Of a DNA stretch of 46,329 nucleotides, positions 7,861 through 15,654 are shown in pieces. Within the stretch, counting starts at the first letter, position 1, and each line of letters opens with the position of its first letter. The stretch is from assembly GCF_014397245.1 (NCBI RefSeq), contig NZ_JACLHY010000033.1, positions 1 through 46,329 on the forward strand, read 5' to 3'. This DNA is from Arenibacter arenosicollis (GTDB taxonomy: Bacteria; Bacteroidota; Bacteroidia; Flavobacteriales; Flavobacteriaceae). The notes under the pieces were generated by a model. That model saw only the letters and a program-made list of their open reading frames with translations, did no database searches and was not told the DNA's origin. Position numbers and translations under genes: made by a program.

Positions 7861-9258
7861 ATGGAAGTTATCCAACAACTAATAGGGCGCTTGCACACCG
7901 TTGTAGTGCATTTGCCGATAGGATTCATCATTGCAGGACTTCTTCTGCAGTGGTACGATAGAAAGAACAATGAATGGTCCAAAATAATTGGTTTAATATT
8001 TCAATGGGGATTTATTTTTGCAACAGTAGCCTGTGTTAGCGGCTACCTGCTCTACAAAAGCGAAGGATATTCCTTTGACACGGTAAAATTTCATCTATGG
8101 CTGGGCATTGTTACCGCCCTGTTTTCTTTGTTGATGTATTTGCGATTGGTGGCACCTTTTAAAATCGACTTCAGAGAGCGATTGCCCTTGGTGCTTTTAT
8201 CGTTCTCGTTGTTATTTCTAATATCATTTACCGGGCACCTTGGGGGCAATATCACCCATGGGTCCGATTACCTCATTGAACCGCTGCCAAGTAGCATAAA
8301 AACGGTATTGGGTATTGGGCCAGAAGTATACGAAATGCCTACCCTGGACGAAGATCATTGGGAAGAAGCGGTGCTCTATACGGATCTGGTGCAACCCATC
8401 CTCAACAATAGATGCGTAAGCTGCCACAATGCCAAAAAGGAAAAAGGGGAATTGCAATTGGAGGAGGAAAATGGGATATTGAAGGGCGGGGAAGACGGAG
8501 AAGTGATAGAGCCTAACGACCCAGAAAACAGTGCCCTCTACGCCAGAATGATATTGCCCTTGGAACATGAGGACCACATGCCCCCAAAAGACAAGACCCA
8601 GCCTTCCATTGAGGAAATAGAAATTATAAAAACCTGGATAGCCAATAAGAATTCATTTGACAAGAGCCTTGGTGAACTGGGCCTAAAAAAGGAATTGTTC
8701 TACTCGTTCTTCCCTAAGAAAAAAGACGATACCTACCCAGACGTAACGGTTGCCGAAGTTTCGGCGGATACCATTGCAGCCATTAAGAAAAATGGCTTCC
8801 ATGTAGAAAAAATCAGCGAGGAAAGTAATTTCATCAAAGTGTCCTGTATCAACAAACCTTCTTTTGCGGATGGGGATTTTGACCTGCTTTCTTCGGTCAA
8901 AAATCAGATCGTATACCTTGACCTGGGTGAAACCCAAATTACAGATGCCATTTTTGAAAAAATAACCAGCCTGCCCAACCTCACCGTATTAAAAATGGAC
9001 AATACCGGCATAACGGGCAAAAACATAATAGCCCTGGAAAAATTGGGATACCTCAAAAACCTGAACCTTATGGGGACCAAGTTTGAGGAACCATATATAG
9101 CCGATCTAAAAGGTTTTAAAAAATTGCAAAAAGTCTATCTCTTAAACACCCCTATCACGAAACCTGATCAAATTAACAGACCAAAAGAAGGGGAAGTGTT
9201 CTTCGATTATGGAGGTTATGAATTGCCCAAAATAGCCACCGATTCCATTATTTATTGA
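7861..9258 (+). CDS. DUF2231 membrane / c-type cytochrome / LRR-like fusion protein, copy 1
   Basis: A 465-aa three-part protein. Residues 1-134 form a DUF2231-type four-helix membrane domain with histidines at 12, 17, 78, 126 and 133, in HTVVVHLPIGF, KFHLWLG and GHLGGNITHG. These could ligate heme b, which is inference. Residues about 170-265 are a planctomycete-type cytochrome c domain with CVSCH (Cys185-His189) and a likely distal Met240 in DHMPPKDK. Residues about 340-450 carry leucine-rich-repeat-like strands (LDLGETQITD, LKMDNTGITG, LNLMGTKFEE). It probably anchors the module in the inner membrane and links periplasmic heme to the quinone pool or another partner. It follows the mini ORF by 4 nt in the same operon. 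Confidence 0.85.
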   Translation: MEVIQQLIGRLHTVVVHLPIGFIIAGLLLQWYDRKNNEWSKIIGLIFQWGFIFATVACVSGYLLYKSEGYSFDTVKFHLWLGIVTALFSLLMYLRLVAPFKIDFRERLPLVLLSFSLLFLISFTGHLGGNITHGSDYLIEPLPSSIKTVLGIGPEVYEMPTLDEDHWEEAVLYTDLVQPILNNRCVSCHNAKKEKGELQLEEENGILKGGEDGEVIEPNDPENSALYARMILPLEHEDHMPPKDKTQPSIEEIEIIKTWIANKNSFDKSLGELGLKKELFYSFFPKKKDDTYPDVTVAEVSADTIAAIKKNGFHVEKISEESNFIKVSCINKPSFADGDFDLLSSVKNQIVYLDLGETQITDAIFEKITSLPNLTVLKMDNTGITGKNIIALEKLGYLKNLNLMGTKFEEPYIADLKGFKKLQKVYLLNTPITKPDQINRPKEGEVFFDYGGYELPKIATDSIIY

Positions 9259-9456
9259 TTGAATGCCTTACCGTTAATTAAAATTACTAACTGGTACTTA
9301 CATTCTCCAATGCCAATTTTGCAGTAACCGAAGCAAACCAATTATATAGCTCCCAACATTAATTTGAATTGTATAATAGTAAAATAGTCGGTTCCAGTAT
9401 ATGGTTCCATTTATGGGGCTAATCTAAAGGAAACAATTCCGAAATGTGATACCGTC

Positions 9457-9576
9457 TTGGACAAAAAAGTATTACTAATCGTCATTATGTTGCTTGCAAA
9501 TATGGTTATATGGCAGTATTATTACTACCTTAACATCAACCAAATTAACCATCTAATAGAATTTAACCACTTATAA
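9457..9576 (+). CDS. Possible small membrane peptide upstream of copy 2
   Basis: A 39-codon frame opening with TTG encodes DKKVLLIVIMLLANMVIW followed by YYYY and a polar, Asn/His-rich tail ending at TAA 9574. It has the shape of a one-helix membrane peptide and ends 58 nt before the preferred start of the copy-2 cytochrome gene. No equivalent frame lies before copy 1; only a short GCAGTATTATTA match is shared. With no ATG and no family it remains weak. The rest of 9259-9634 shows no gene. Confidence 0.25.
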   Translation: MDKKVLLIVIMLLANMVIWQYYYYLNINQINHLIEFNHL

Positions 9577-9634
9577 ACAATACTTGTTCGAATTTAGAAA
9601 TATAGTGACCACAGAGACACTTAAAAAAAATAGC

Positions 9635-12367
9635 GTGAAAAAGAAAGTATCATATGGCATTTTACTTATAAGCATCTTCTTACTCGTCATTTTTGTTTGG
9701 AAAATGCTTCAACCATCCGATACGGTTGATTTTAGTGCGGATATAAAACCAATTTTGAACAAGAATTGTATTACCTGTCATGGTGGGGTTAAAAAAAGTG
9801 GAGGTTTCAGTCTATTATTTGAAGAGGAGGCTTTCGCCAATACCGAATCGGGAGTTCCCGCCATTATTCCGGGCAACGCGGCCAAAAGCCCTTTCATTCA
9901 GCGTTTAAAGGAAGATGACCCGGAATTGCGAATGCCCTATAAGAAGTCGAAACTTTCAAAAGAGGAAATAGAACTATTGACCAAGTGGGTGGACCAGGGC
10001 GCCAAATGGGGCAAGCATTGGGCCTATACCTTACCCGAAAAAGTGGAAATTCCGGAAGCCACACAATCAGCGGGTATTTCTTCTGGTGATTCGGAGGGGT
10101 TTATTCAAAATGATATTGACCACTTTATTTTAAGGACCTTGAAAAATAACGACTTAGAACCAAGTCTCCCTGCAGAGCCCAATGTAATCGCAAGAAGGCT
10201 TGCCATGGATATTACCGGACTTCCACCGAACGATTCCTTATTCAGTGATTTTACCGCTGGAAAAATTACCTACGAAAATATGGTGGACGAGCTTTTGTCC
10301 CAAGATGCCTATGGGGAAAAATGGGCCAGTTGGTGGCTGGACCAGGCCCGCTATGCGGATACCAAAGGCTATGAAAGTGATATGGGCAGGACTATGTGGC
10401 AATATCGCGATTGGGTAATAAAGGCCTTTAACAAAGATATGCCCTATGACCAATTTACCATTGAGCAGTTAGCGGGTGATCTTTTGCCCAACCCTTCGGC
10501 CGACCACCTTATCGCAACCGCTTTCCACAGAAACACCATGAATAACGGTGAGGGAGGAACAGATGATGAGGAATTTAGGGTAGCTGCAGTAGTAGATAGG
10601 GTGAACACCACCTTTGAGGTATGGCAGAGCACCACTATTGGTTGCGTTCAATGCCATAGCCACACCTACGACCCCTTTAAAAACAGGGAATATTACAACC
10701 TTATGGCATTTTTTAACAATTCTAGGGATGAAGACACTTCCGAGGATGAGCCCAATCTAAAATTTTATAACGAAGAGCAACAAAAGGAAGTCACCAAGAT
10801 TTATGAATGGATCGCAAAAAATGAGAGTCAGGAAGTTGCCGAGAAATATAAAAACTTTCTCACTTACACCGAGCCAATATACCATTCACATTTAATAAAA
10901 AAATTCGAAAATGGCAATGTAGAAGGAAGACTTTCCTTAAGGGATAATGGTTTCTGCTTTTTAAATAATGTATATACCCAAGGTGCTGGATATATGTATT
11001 TAAAATATTCTTCCGGAATAGACGGGACCACTATGACGATAAAAAAAGACGATGCTGATGGCGAAATTTTATCCCAATTTGTCATCAATAAAACCTCTAG
11101 CACTATAGTAAGAAAGATACCATTTAAAAAAATTAACGAAAAACTAAACCTTTATATCGAAGCTGACAATAATAATATCTCGCCTAAATCTGCCCTGGGA
11201 TATTTTACCTGGTTTGCATTTCTTCCGGATATACCAGAACATCCTTCAGCAGAATATATGGGCATCAAGGACTCAATATTGCAATTACTAAATACCAATA
11301 CCCCTTCCCTACCTATAATGGTCGAAAACCCCGATTATAGAAATAGGACTACCCAAGTTTTTGAAAGAGGCAATTGGTTAATGAAAACAGATACCGTGGA
11401 ACCTGCAACGCCCAAAAGCCTCAATGCATGGAACGATGCCTGGCCAAAAAATAGGCTGGGGCTGTCCAAGTGGATGGTGAGCAAAGAGAATCCCTTAACG
11501 GCACGTACCCTTGTAAATAGGGTCTGGCAGCAGATCTATGGCCGTGGCATAGTGGCCTCCCTGGAGGATATGGGGTCTCAATCCGATCCGCCTTCTCACC
11601 CGGAATTATTGGACTGGCTGGCCCTAAGGTTTATGAACGAGCACAATTGGAGCATAAAGGCTTTGGTAAAAGACATTGTGATGTCTGGCACCTATAGGCA
11701 GAGTTCCAAGAATAACGCCAAATTGTACAATCTAGATCCGGAAAACCGACTCTATGCGCGAGGGCCTAGAATTCGCTTAGGTGCAGAACAAATTAGAGAT
11801 CAGGCCTTGGCCGTTTCTGGACTGCTGAGCACAAAAATGTATGGCCCCAGTGTAATGCCGCCACAACCCGATGGCATATGGCAAACCGTATATAACGGTG
11901 GCAATTGGGTGGAAAGCCAAGGGGAGGACAAATATAGAAAAGCAATCTATACTTATTTAAAAAGAACCAGCCCCTACCCCTCCTTCCTGACTTTTGACGC
12001 TGGAAGTCGGGAAGTTTCCACGGTAAGACGAACGGTAACCAATACCCCATTACAGGCCTTGGTTACCCTTAACGATCCGGTTTATCTGGAAACCGCCTAT
12101 CATTTGGCCAAATTTATGGGCAAAAGCAATAATGTGGACACCAGTATACGGGAAGGGTATAGGAAAGCTGTCTTGGAAGACATCAGTGAGAGAAAACTAG
12201 CGGTTTTAAAAGAATTGTACAATACTTCTGTTGCTGATTTCGAGGATAAACCTAAGAACATTAAGGAATTCATTCCTTTTGAAACCGATACAAATGCCAA
12301 TTTAGCCGCATTGACCGTAGTGGCCAATGCCATAATGAACTTGGATGAGTTTTTAACAAAATCGTAG
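9635..12367 (+). CDS. PSCyt1/DUF1549/DUF1553 di-heme membrane-anchored protein, copy 2
   Basis: Paralogue of the 3489-6227 gene with the same architecture: one N-terminal helix, CITCH heme domain, DUF1549 with CVQCH, CBM6-like insert and DUF1553. I choose the GTG at 9635 because its context (AGCGTGAAAAAGAAAGTATC) matches the GTG start of copy 1, giving 910 residues. An alternative TTG at 9584 would add 17 residues that have no counterpart in copy 1. The heme-1 region after CITCH and most of DUF1553 are identical or nearly identical to copy 1. The insert at about residues 385-570 is only roughly 60 percent identical at protein level by eye. Translationally linked to the next gene by a 2-nt gap. 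Confidence 0.87.
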   Translation: MKKKVSYGILLISIFLLVIFVWKMLQPSDTVDFSADIKPILNKNCITCHGGVKKSGGFSLLFEEEAFANTESGVPAIIPGNAAKSPFIQRLKEDDPELRMPYKKSKLSKEEIELLTKWVDQGAKWGKHWAYTLPEKVEIPEATQSAGISSGDSEGFIQNDIDHFILRTLKNNDLEPSLPAEPNVIARRLAMDITGLPPNDSLFSDFTAGKITYENMVDELLSQDAYGEKWASWWLDQARYADTKGYESDMGRTMWQYRDWVIKAFNKDMPYDQFTIEQLAGDLLPNPSADHLIATAFHRNTMNNGEGGTDDEEFRVAAVVDRVNTTFEVWQSTTIGCVQCHSHTYDPFKNREYYNLMAFFNNSRDEDTSEDEPNLKFYNEEQQKEVTKIYEWIAKNESQEVAEKYKNFLTYTEPIYHSHLIKKFENGNVEGRLSLRDNGFCFLNNVYTQGAGYMYLKYSSGIDGTTMTIKKDDADGEILSQFVINKTSSTIVRKIPFKKINEKLNLYIEADNNNISPKSALGYFTWFAFLPDIPEHPSAEYMGIKDSILQLLNTNTPSLPIMVENPDYRNRTTQVFERGNWLMKTDTVEPATPKSLNAWNDAWPKNRLGLSKWMVSKENPLTARTLVNRVWQQIYGRGIVASLEDMGSQSDPPSHPELLDWLALRFMNEHNWSIKALVKDIVMSGTYRQSSKNNAKLYNLDPENRLYARGPRIRLGAEQIRDQALAVSGLLSTKMYGPSVMPPQPDGIWQTVYNGGNWVESQGEDKYRKAIYTYLKRTSPYPSFLTFDAGSREVSTVRRTVTNTPLQALVTLNDPVYLETAYHLAKFMGKSNNVDTSIREGYRKAVLEDISERKLAVLKELYNTSVADFEDKPKNIKEFIPFETDTNANLAALTVVANAIMNLDEFLTKS

Positions 12368-12369
12368 TT

Positions 12370-13878
12370 ATGAACAGTTTGGACCGATTAATAAAAGAAA
12401 AGATACAGCGTGAGCTGCAGGCTAAGACCCGAAGGCATTTCATCAAGGATTGCGTTACCGGAATGGGCGGTTTGGCCCTGGGCTCTTTTTTTATGTCCTG
12501 TAATTCCTTTCTCGGCAACAACGAAAAAGCCAAGATTGCCCTAACGGAAAGGGACATCAACCCATTGGCCTCCATGGCTCCTCCCTTTCCCGCGAAGGTA
12601 AAATCGGTTATTTACCTGCACATGGCCGGTGCCCCCTCCCAATTGGAAATGTTCGATTACAAGCCTACCCTGCATAAACTGAACAATCAGCCATGCCCCC
12701 AATCCTTATTGGAAGGGAAAAAATTTGCGTTCATCAGGGGAGTTCCCAAACTTTTGGGGCCCCAGGCAGAATTTAAGCAACATGGGGAATCCGGGAATTG
12801 GGTCTCCAACTTCCTGCCCCACTTTTCCAAGGTGGTGGATGAAGTGGCCTTCCTAAAAGCGGTAAATACGGACCAATTCAATCATGGGCCGGCACAATTG
12901 TTAATGCACACCGGAAGCCCGAGGTTGGGCAGACCAAGTATAGGGTCTTGGGTTACCTATGGCTTGGGATCCGAAAATCAGAATTTGCCCGGTTTTGTGG
13001 TACTTACCTCGGGCGGCAAAACCCCGGATGCGGGAAAGAGTGTTTGGGGAAGTGGTTTCTTACCCTCGGTATACCAAGGGGTACAGTGCAGATCTAAAGG
13101 TGATCCGGTGCTATATATTGAAGACCCCAAAGGCATAACCCGGAATCTTAAGAAAAGTACGATTGACGCTATAAACACCATCAATAAAGAGGAATTCAAC
13201 GAATACTCGGATCCCGAGATTTTGGCGAGGATCAATCAGTACGAGATGGCCTACCGCATGCAGACCGCGGTGCCAGAGGTCATGAACATCAATAATGAAC
13301 CCGAGCATATCAAGGAAATGTACGGGGTGGAACCGGGCAAGGAATCCTTTGCCAACAATTGCCTTTTGGCCAGAAAGCTCGTAGAGGACGGGGTACGCTT
13401 TGTACAATTGTTCGATTGGGGTTGGGATAGCCATGGTGACAGTCATGCAAATGCCGTTGATCTAGGGTTAAGAAACAAGTGTACCCAAATAGACCGGCCC
13501 ATTTCCGCCCTGCTCCTAGATCTAAAACAAAGGGGGCTATTGGAAGAGACCTTGGTAGTATGGGGAAGCGAGTTCGGCCGTACTCCCATGCAGGAAAACA
13601 GGGAAGGACAGGAAATGGCATTTAAAGGGAGAGACCATCATGGGGATGCCTTTACCATGTGGATGGCAGGCGGCGGCATAAAAAAAGGTGCCAGCTGGGG
13701 GCTGACCGATGAAATAGGCTTCTCGGCATTGGAGGGCCAGGTCTCGGTACATGATGTACATGCCACCATGATGCACTTAATGGGCTTTGACCACGAACAG
13801 TTTACTTTTGATTTTCAAGGAAGACCCTTCCGCCTTACCGATGTAGAAGGACATGTAATACAGGAAATACTTGCCTAA
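12370..13878 (+). CDS. DUF1501 Tat-exported protein, copy 2
   Basis: A 502-aa paralogue of the copy-1 DUF1501 protein with the same twin-arginine signal (TRRHFIKD) and the same cysteine 44. Differences cluster in a few places: residues near the mature N-terminus (APPFPAKVKS), the linker around 250-275 (IEDPKG, NTINKEEFNEY), the stretch after DSHG (DSHANAVDLGL against TAHDTALNLGF), and GSEFGRTP instead of GGEFGRTP. The motifs with likely metal ligands (DWGWDSH, EFGRTPMQ, GRDHHGDA) are intact in both, so both are probably functional. It pairs with the copy-2 cytochrome gene and is followed 21 nt later by the small membrane ORF. Confidence 0.88.
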   Translation: MNSLDRLIKEKIQRELQAKTRRHFIKDCVTGMGGLALGSFFMSCNSFLGNNEKAKIALTERDINPLASMAPPFPAKVKSVIYLHMAGAPSQLEMFDYKPTLHKLNNQPCPQSLLEGKKFAFIRGVPKLLGPQAEFKQHGESGNWVSNFLPHFSKVVDEVAFLKAVNTDQFNHGPAQLLMHTGSPRLGRPSIGSWVTYGLGSENQNLPGFVVLTSGGKTPDAGKSVWGSGFLPSVYQGVQCRSKGDPVLYIEDPKGITRNLKKSTIDAINTINKEEFNEYSDPEILARINQYEMAYRMQTAVPEVMNINNEPEHIKEMYGVEPGKESFANNCLLARKLVEDGVRFVQLFDWGWDSHGDSHANAVDLGLRNKCTQIDRPISALLLDLKQRGLLEETLVVWGSEFGRTPMQENREGQEMAFKGRDHHGDAFTMWMAGGGIKKGASWGLTDEIGFSALEGQVSVHDVHATMMHLMGFDHEQFTFDFQGRPFRLTDVEGHVIQEILA

Positions 13879-13899
13879 GAAACCAACCAAACCAACACA

Positions 13900-14112
13900 A
13901 TGCTATTATTTATCATACTTTTTGGATCTTTACTCTTTTCCCTTTGCCAATTAGCAATCCTATTTTTTCAAAAAGACTGGGGAAACCAATTCACTTGGGA
14001 TAACTTTTTCAAACCGCCAAACACGCAAAGCTATGACGGTGTGGAATTAAGGATGTTTTCTGGTCCTACCATAAAGGAAGTCTTAAAAGAACGCCTAACA
14101 TTGAATAAATAG
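13900..14112 (+). CDS. Small membrane-anchored protein of the cytochrome module
   Basis: A 70-aa protein with one hydrophobic N-terminal helix (about residues 2-24), an aromatic-rich segment (KDWGNQFTWDNFFKPP) and a short polar tail. I do not recognise a family. It lies between the DUF1501 and DUF2231 genes with gaps of 21 and 7 nt, so it is very likely cotranscribed with them. Its counterpart in copy 1 has lost about 40 internal codons. It could be a small accessory subunit of the membrane complex; this is inference from position and topology only. Confidence 0.6.
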   Translation: MLLFIILFGSLLFSLCQLAILFFQKDWGNQFTWDNFFKPPNTQSYDGVELRMFSGPTIKEVLKERLTLNK

Positions 14113-14119
14113 TTAATTA

Positions 14120-15517
14120 ATGGAAGTTATTCAACAACTAATAGGGCGCTTGCACCCCGTTGTAGTGCATTTGCCGATAGGGTTCATAATTGCAGGATTA
14201 CTTTTGCAATGGTATGACAGAAAGAACAATGAATGGTCCAAAATAATTGGTATCATATTTAAATGGGGATTTATTTTCGCAACAGTAGCATGCGTGAGCG
14301 GCTTCCTGCTTTATCAAAGCGAAGGTTATTCCTTTGACACCATAAAATTTCATTTATGGATGGGCATTGTTACCGCCCTGTTTTCTTTGTTGATGTATCT
14401 GCGATTGGCTGAACCCTTAAGAATAGATTTTATAAAGCGATTGCCCATAGTGCTTTTATCGTTCTCTCTATTTTTTCTAATATCGTTTACCGGGCATCTT
14501 GGAGGGAATATCACCCATGGGTCCGATTACCTCATTGAGCCCCTACCTAACAACATAAAAACATTATTAGGTGTTGGTCCAGAAGTATACGAAATGCCTA
14601 CTTTGGACGAAAATAATTGGGAAGAAGCCGTTCTCTATACAGATCTGGTCCAACCCATTCTGAACACTAGATGTGTCAGCTGCCATAATTCCAAAAAAGA
14701 AAAAGGCGAATTACAATTGCAGGAAGAAAATGGAATACTGAAGGGCGGGGAAGACGGAGAAGTGATAGAGGCTAACGACCCTGAAAACAGTGCCCTATAT
14801 GCCAGATTAATTTTGCCTTTGGAACATGAAGACCACATGCCCCCAAAAGATAAGACACAGCCCTCTATAGAGGAAATAGAAATTATTAAGACATGGATAG
14901 CCAATAAGAATTCTTTTGATAAGACCATAGGGGAACTAGGCCTAAAAAAGGAATTGTTCTATGCGTTTTTTCCAAAGAAAAAAGATGATACCTATCCTGA
15001 TGTAGAGGTTGCCGAAGTCCCAAAAGATACTATCTCTGCCATAAAGAAAAAAGGTTTCCATGTAGAACGGGTAAGTGAAAACAGTAATTTTATACGGGTG
15101 TCCTGTATCAATAAACCCACTTTTTCGGATAAGGATTTTAACTTTCTGTCCTCTGTAAAGAATCAGATCGTATACCTAGATCTTGGGGAAACCCAGATTA
15201 CGGATGGCATTTTTGAAAAATTAAGTACTCTTCCCAACCTAACCATTCTAAAAATGGACAATACCGAAATAACGGGTGAAAATATTGAAAGCTTGGAAAA
15301 GCTTGAATACCTAAAAAACCTGAATCTTGTGGGGACAAATTTTGAGGAGGCCCACCTTGAACATTTAAAAAGGTTCAAAAAATTACAGATCGTATATTTG
15401 TACAACACCCCAATTTCGAAACCTGATCAAATCGACAGACCAAAACCTGGGGAATTGTATTTTGATTTTGGGGGTTATGAGTTGCCCCAAATAGCGGCCG
15501 ATTCAATTATTTATTGA
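14120..15517 (+). CDS. DUF2231 membrane / c-type cytochrome / LRR-like fusion protein, copy 2
   Basis: A 465-aa paralogue of the 7861-9258 protein, equal in length and colinear. The membrane histidines (RLHPVVVHLPIGF, KFHLWMG, GHLGGNITHG), the heme site CVSCH, the DHMPPKDK segment and the LRR-like tail (LDLGETQITD, LKMDNTEITG) are all conserved. Unlike the first two genes of the module, it shows substitutions spread evenly along its length, many of them synonymous, with no long identical block, so it seems not to have been converted recently. It closes the copy-2 operon. A small palindrome (ATTGAT and ATCAAT) follows the stop but is a weak terminator candidate. Confidence 0.85.
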   Translation: MEVIQQLIGRLHPVVVHLPIGFIIAGLLLQWYDRKNNEWSKIIGIIFKWGFIFATVACVSGFLLYQSEGYSFDTIKFHLWMGIVTALFSLLMYLRLAEPLRIDFIKRLPIVLLSFSLFFLISFTGHLGGNITHGSDYLIEPLPNNIKTLLGVGPEVYEMPTLDENNWEEAVLYTDLVQPILNTRCVSCHNSKKEKGELQLQEENGILKGGEDGEVIEANDPENSALYARLILPLEHEDHMPPKDKTQPSIEEIEIIKTWIANKNSFDKTIGELGLKKELFYAFFPKKKDDTYPDVEVAEVPKDTISAIKKKGFHVERVSENSNFIRVSCINKPTFSDKDFNFLSSVKNQIVYLDLGETQITDGIFEKLSTLPNLTILKMDNTEITGENIESLEKLEYLKNLNLVGTNFEEAHLEHLKRFKKLQIVYLYNTPISKPDQIDRPKPGELYFDFGGYELPQIAADSIIY

Positions 15518-15654
15518 TTTGGCAATCAATTTGTAGTTTTCACCGTTTAAACCCCTGATTACAACGAAATATTGAAACAACGGCAACAGTAGGACGTTAA
15601 GACTATTAGGATCCCAAATCTTAATAGTATGAAAAAAAATACTCGCTTATTTTA

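Larger units (their letters stand above)
3489..15517 (+). repeat. Tandem duplication of a four-gene cytochrome module
   Basis: Copy 1 spans 3489-9258 and copy 2 spans 9635-15517, in the same orientation and gene order, with offsets of about 6.14 kb (first two genes) and 6.26 kb (last gene). Similarity is patchy. About 3643-3940 and 5560-5990 match copy 2 with essentially no changes, whereas 4640-5210 is strongly diverged and the last gene shows scattered changes throughout. No transposase, integrase or terminal repeats flank the units. Confidence 0.95.

Noticed and set aside
3489..15517. Mobile element carrying the cytochrome module
   Set aside because: No transposase, integrase, tRNA attachment site or terminal inverted repeat borders either copy; base use looks like the neighbours.
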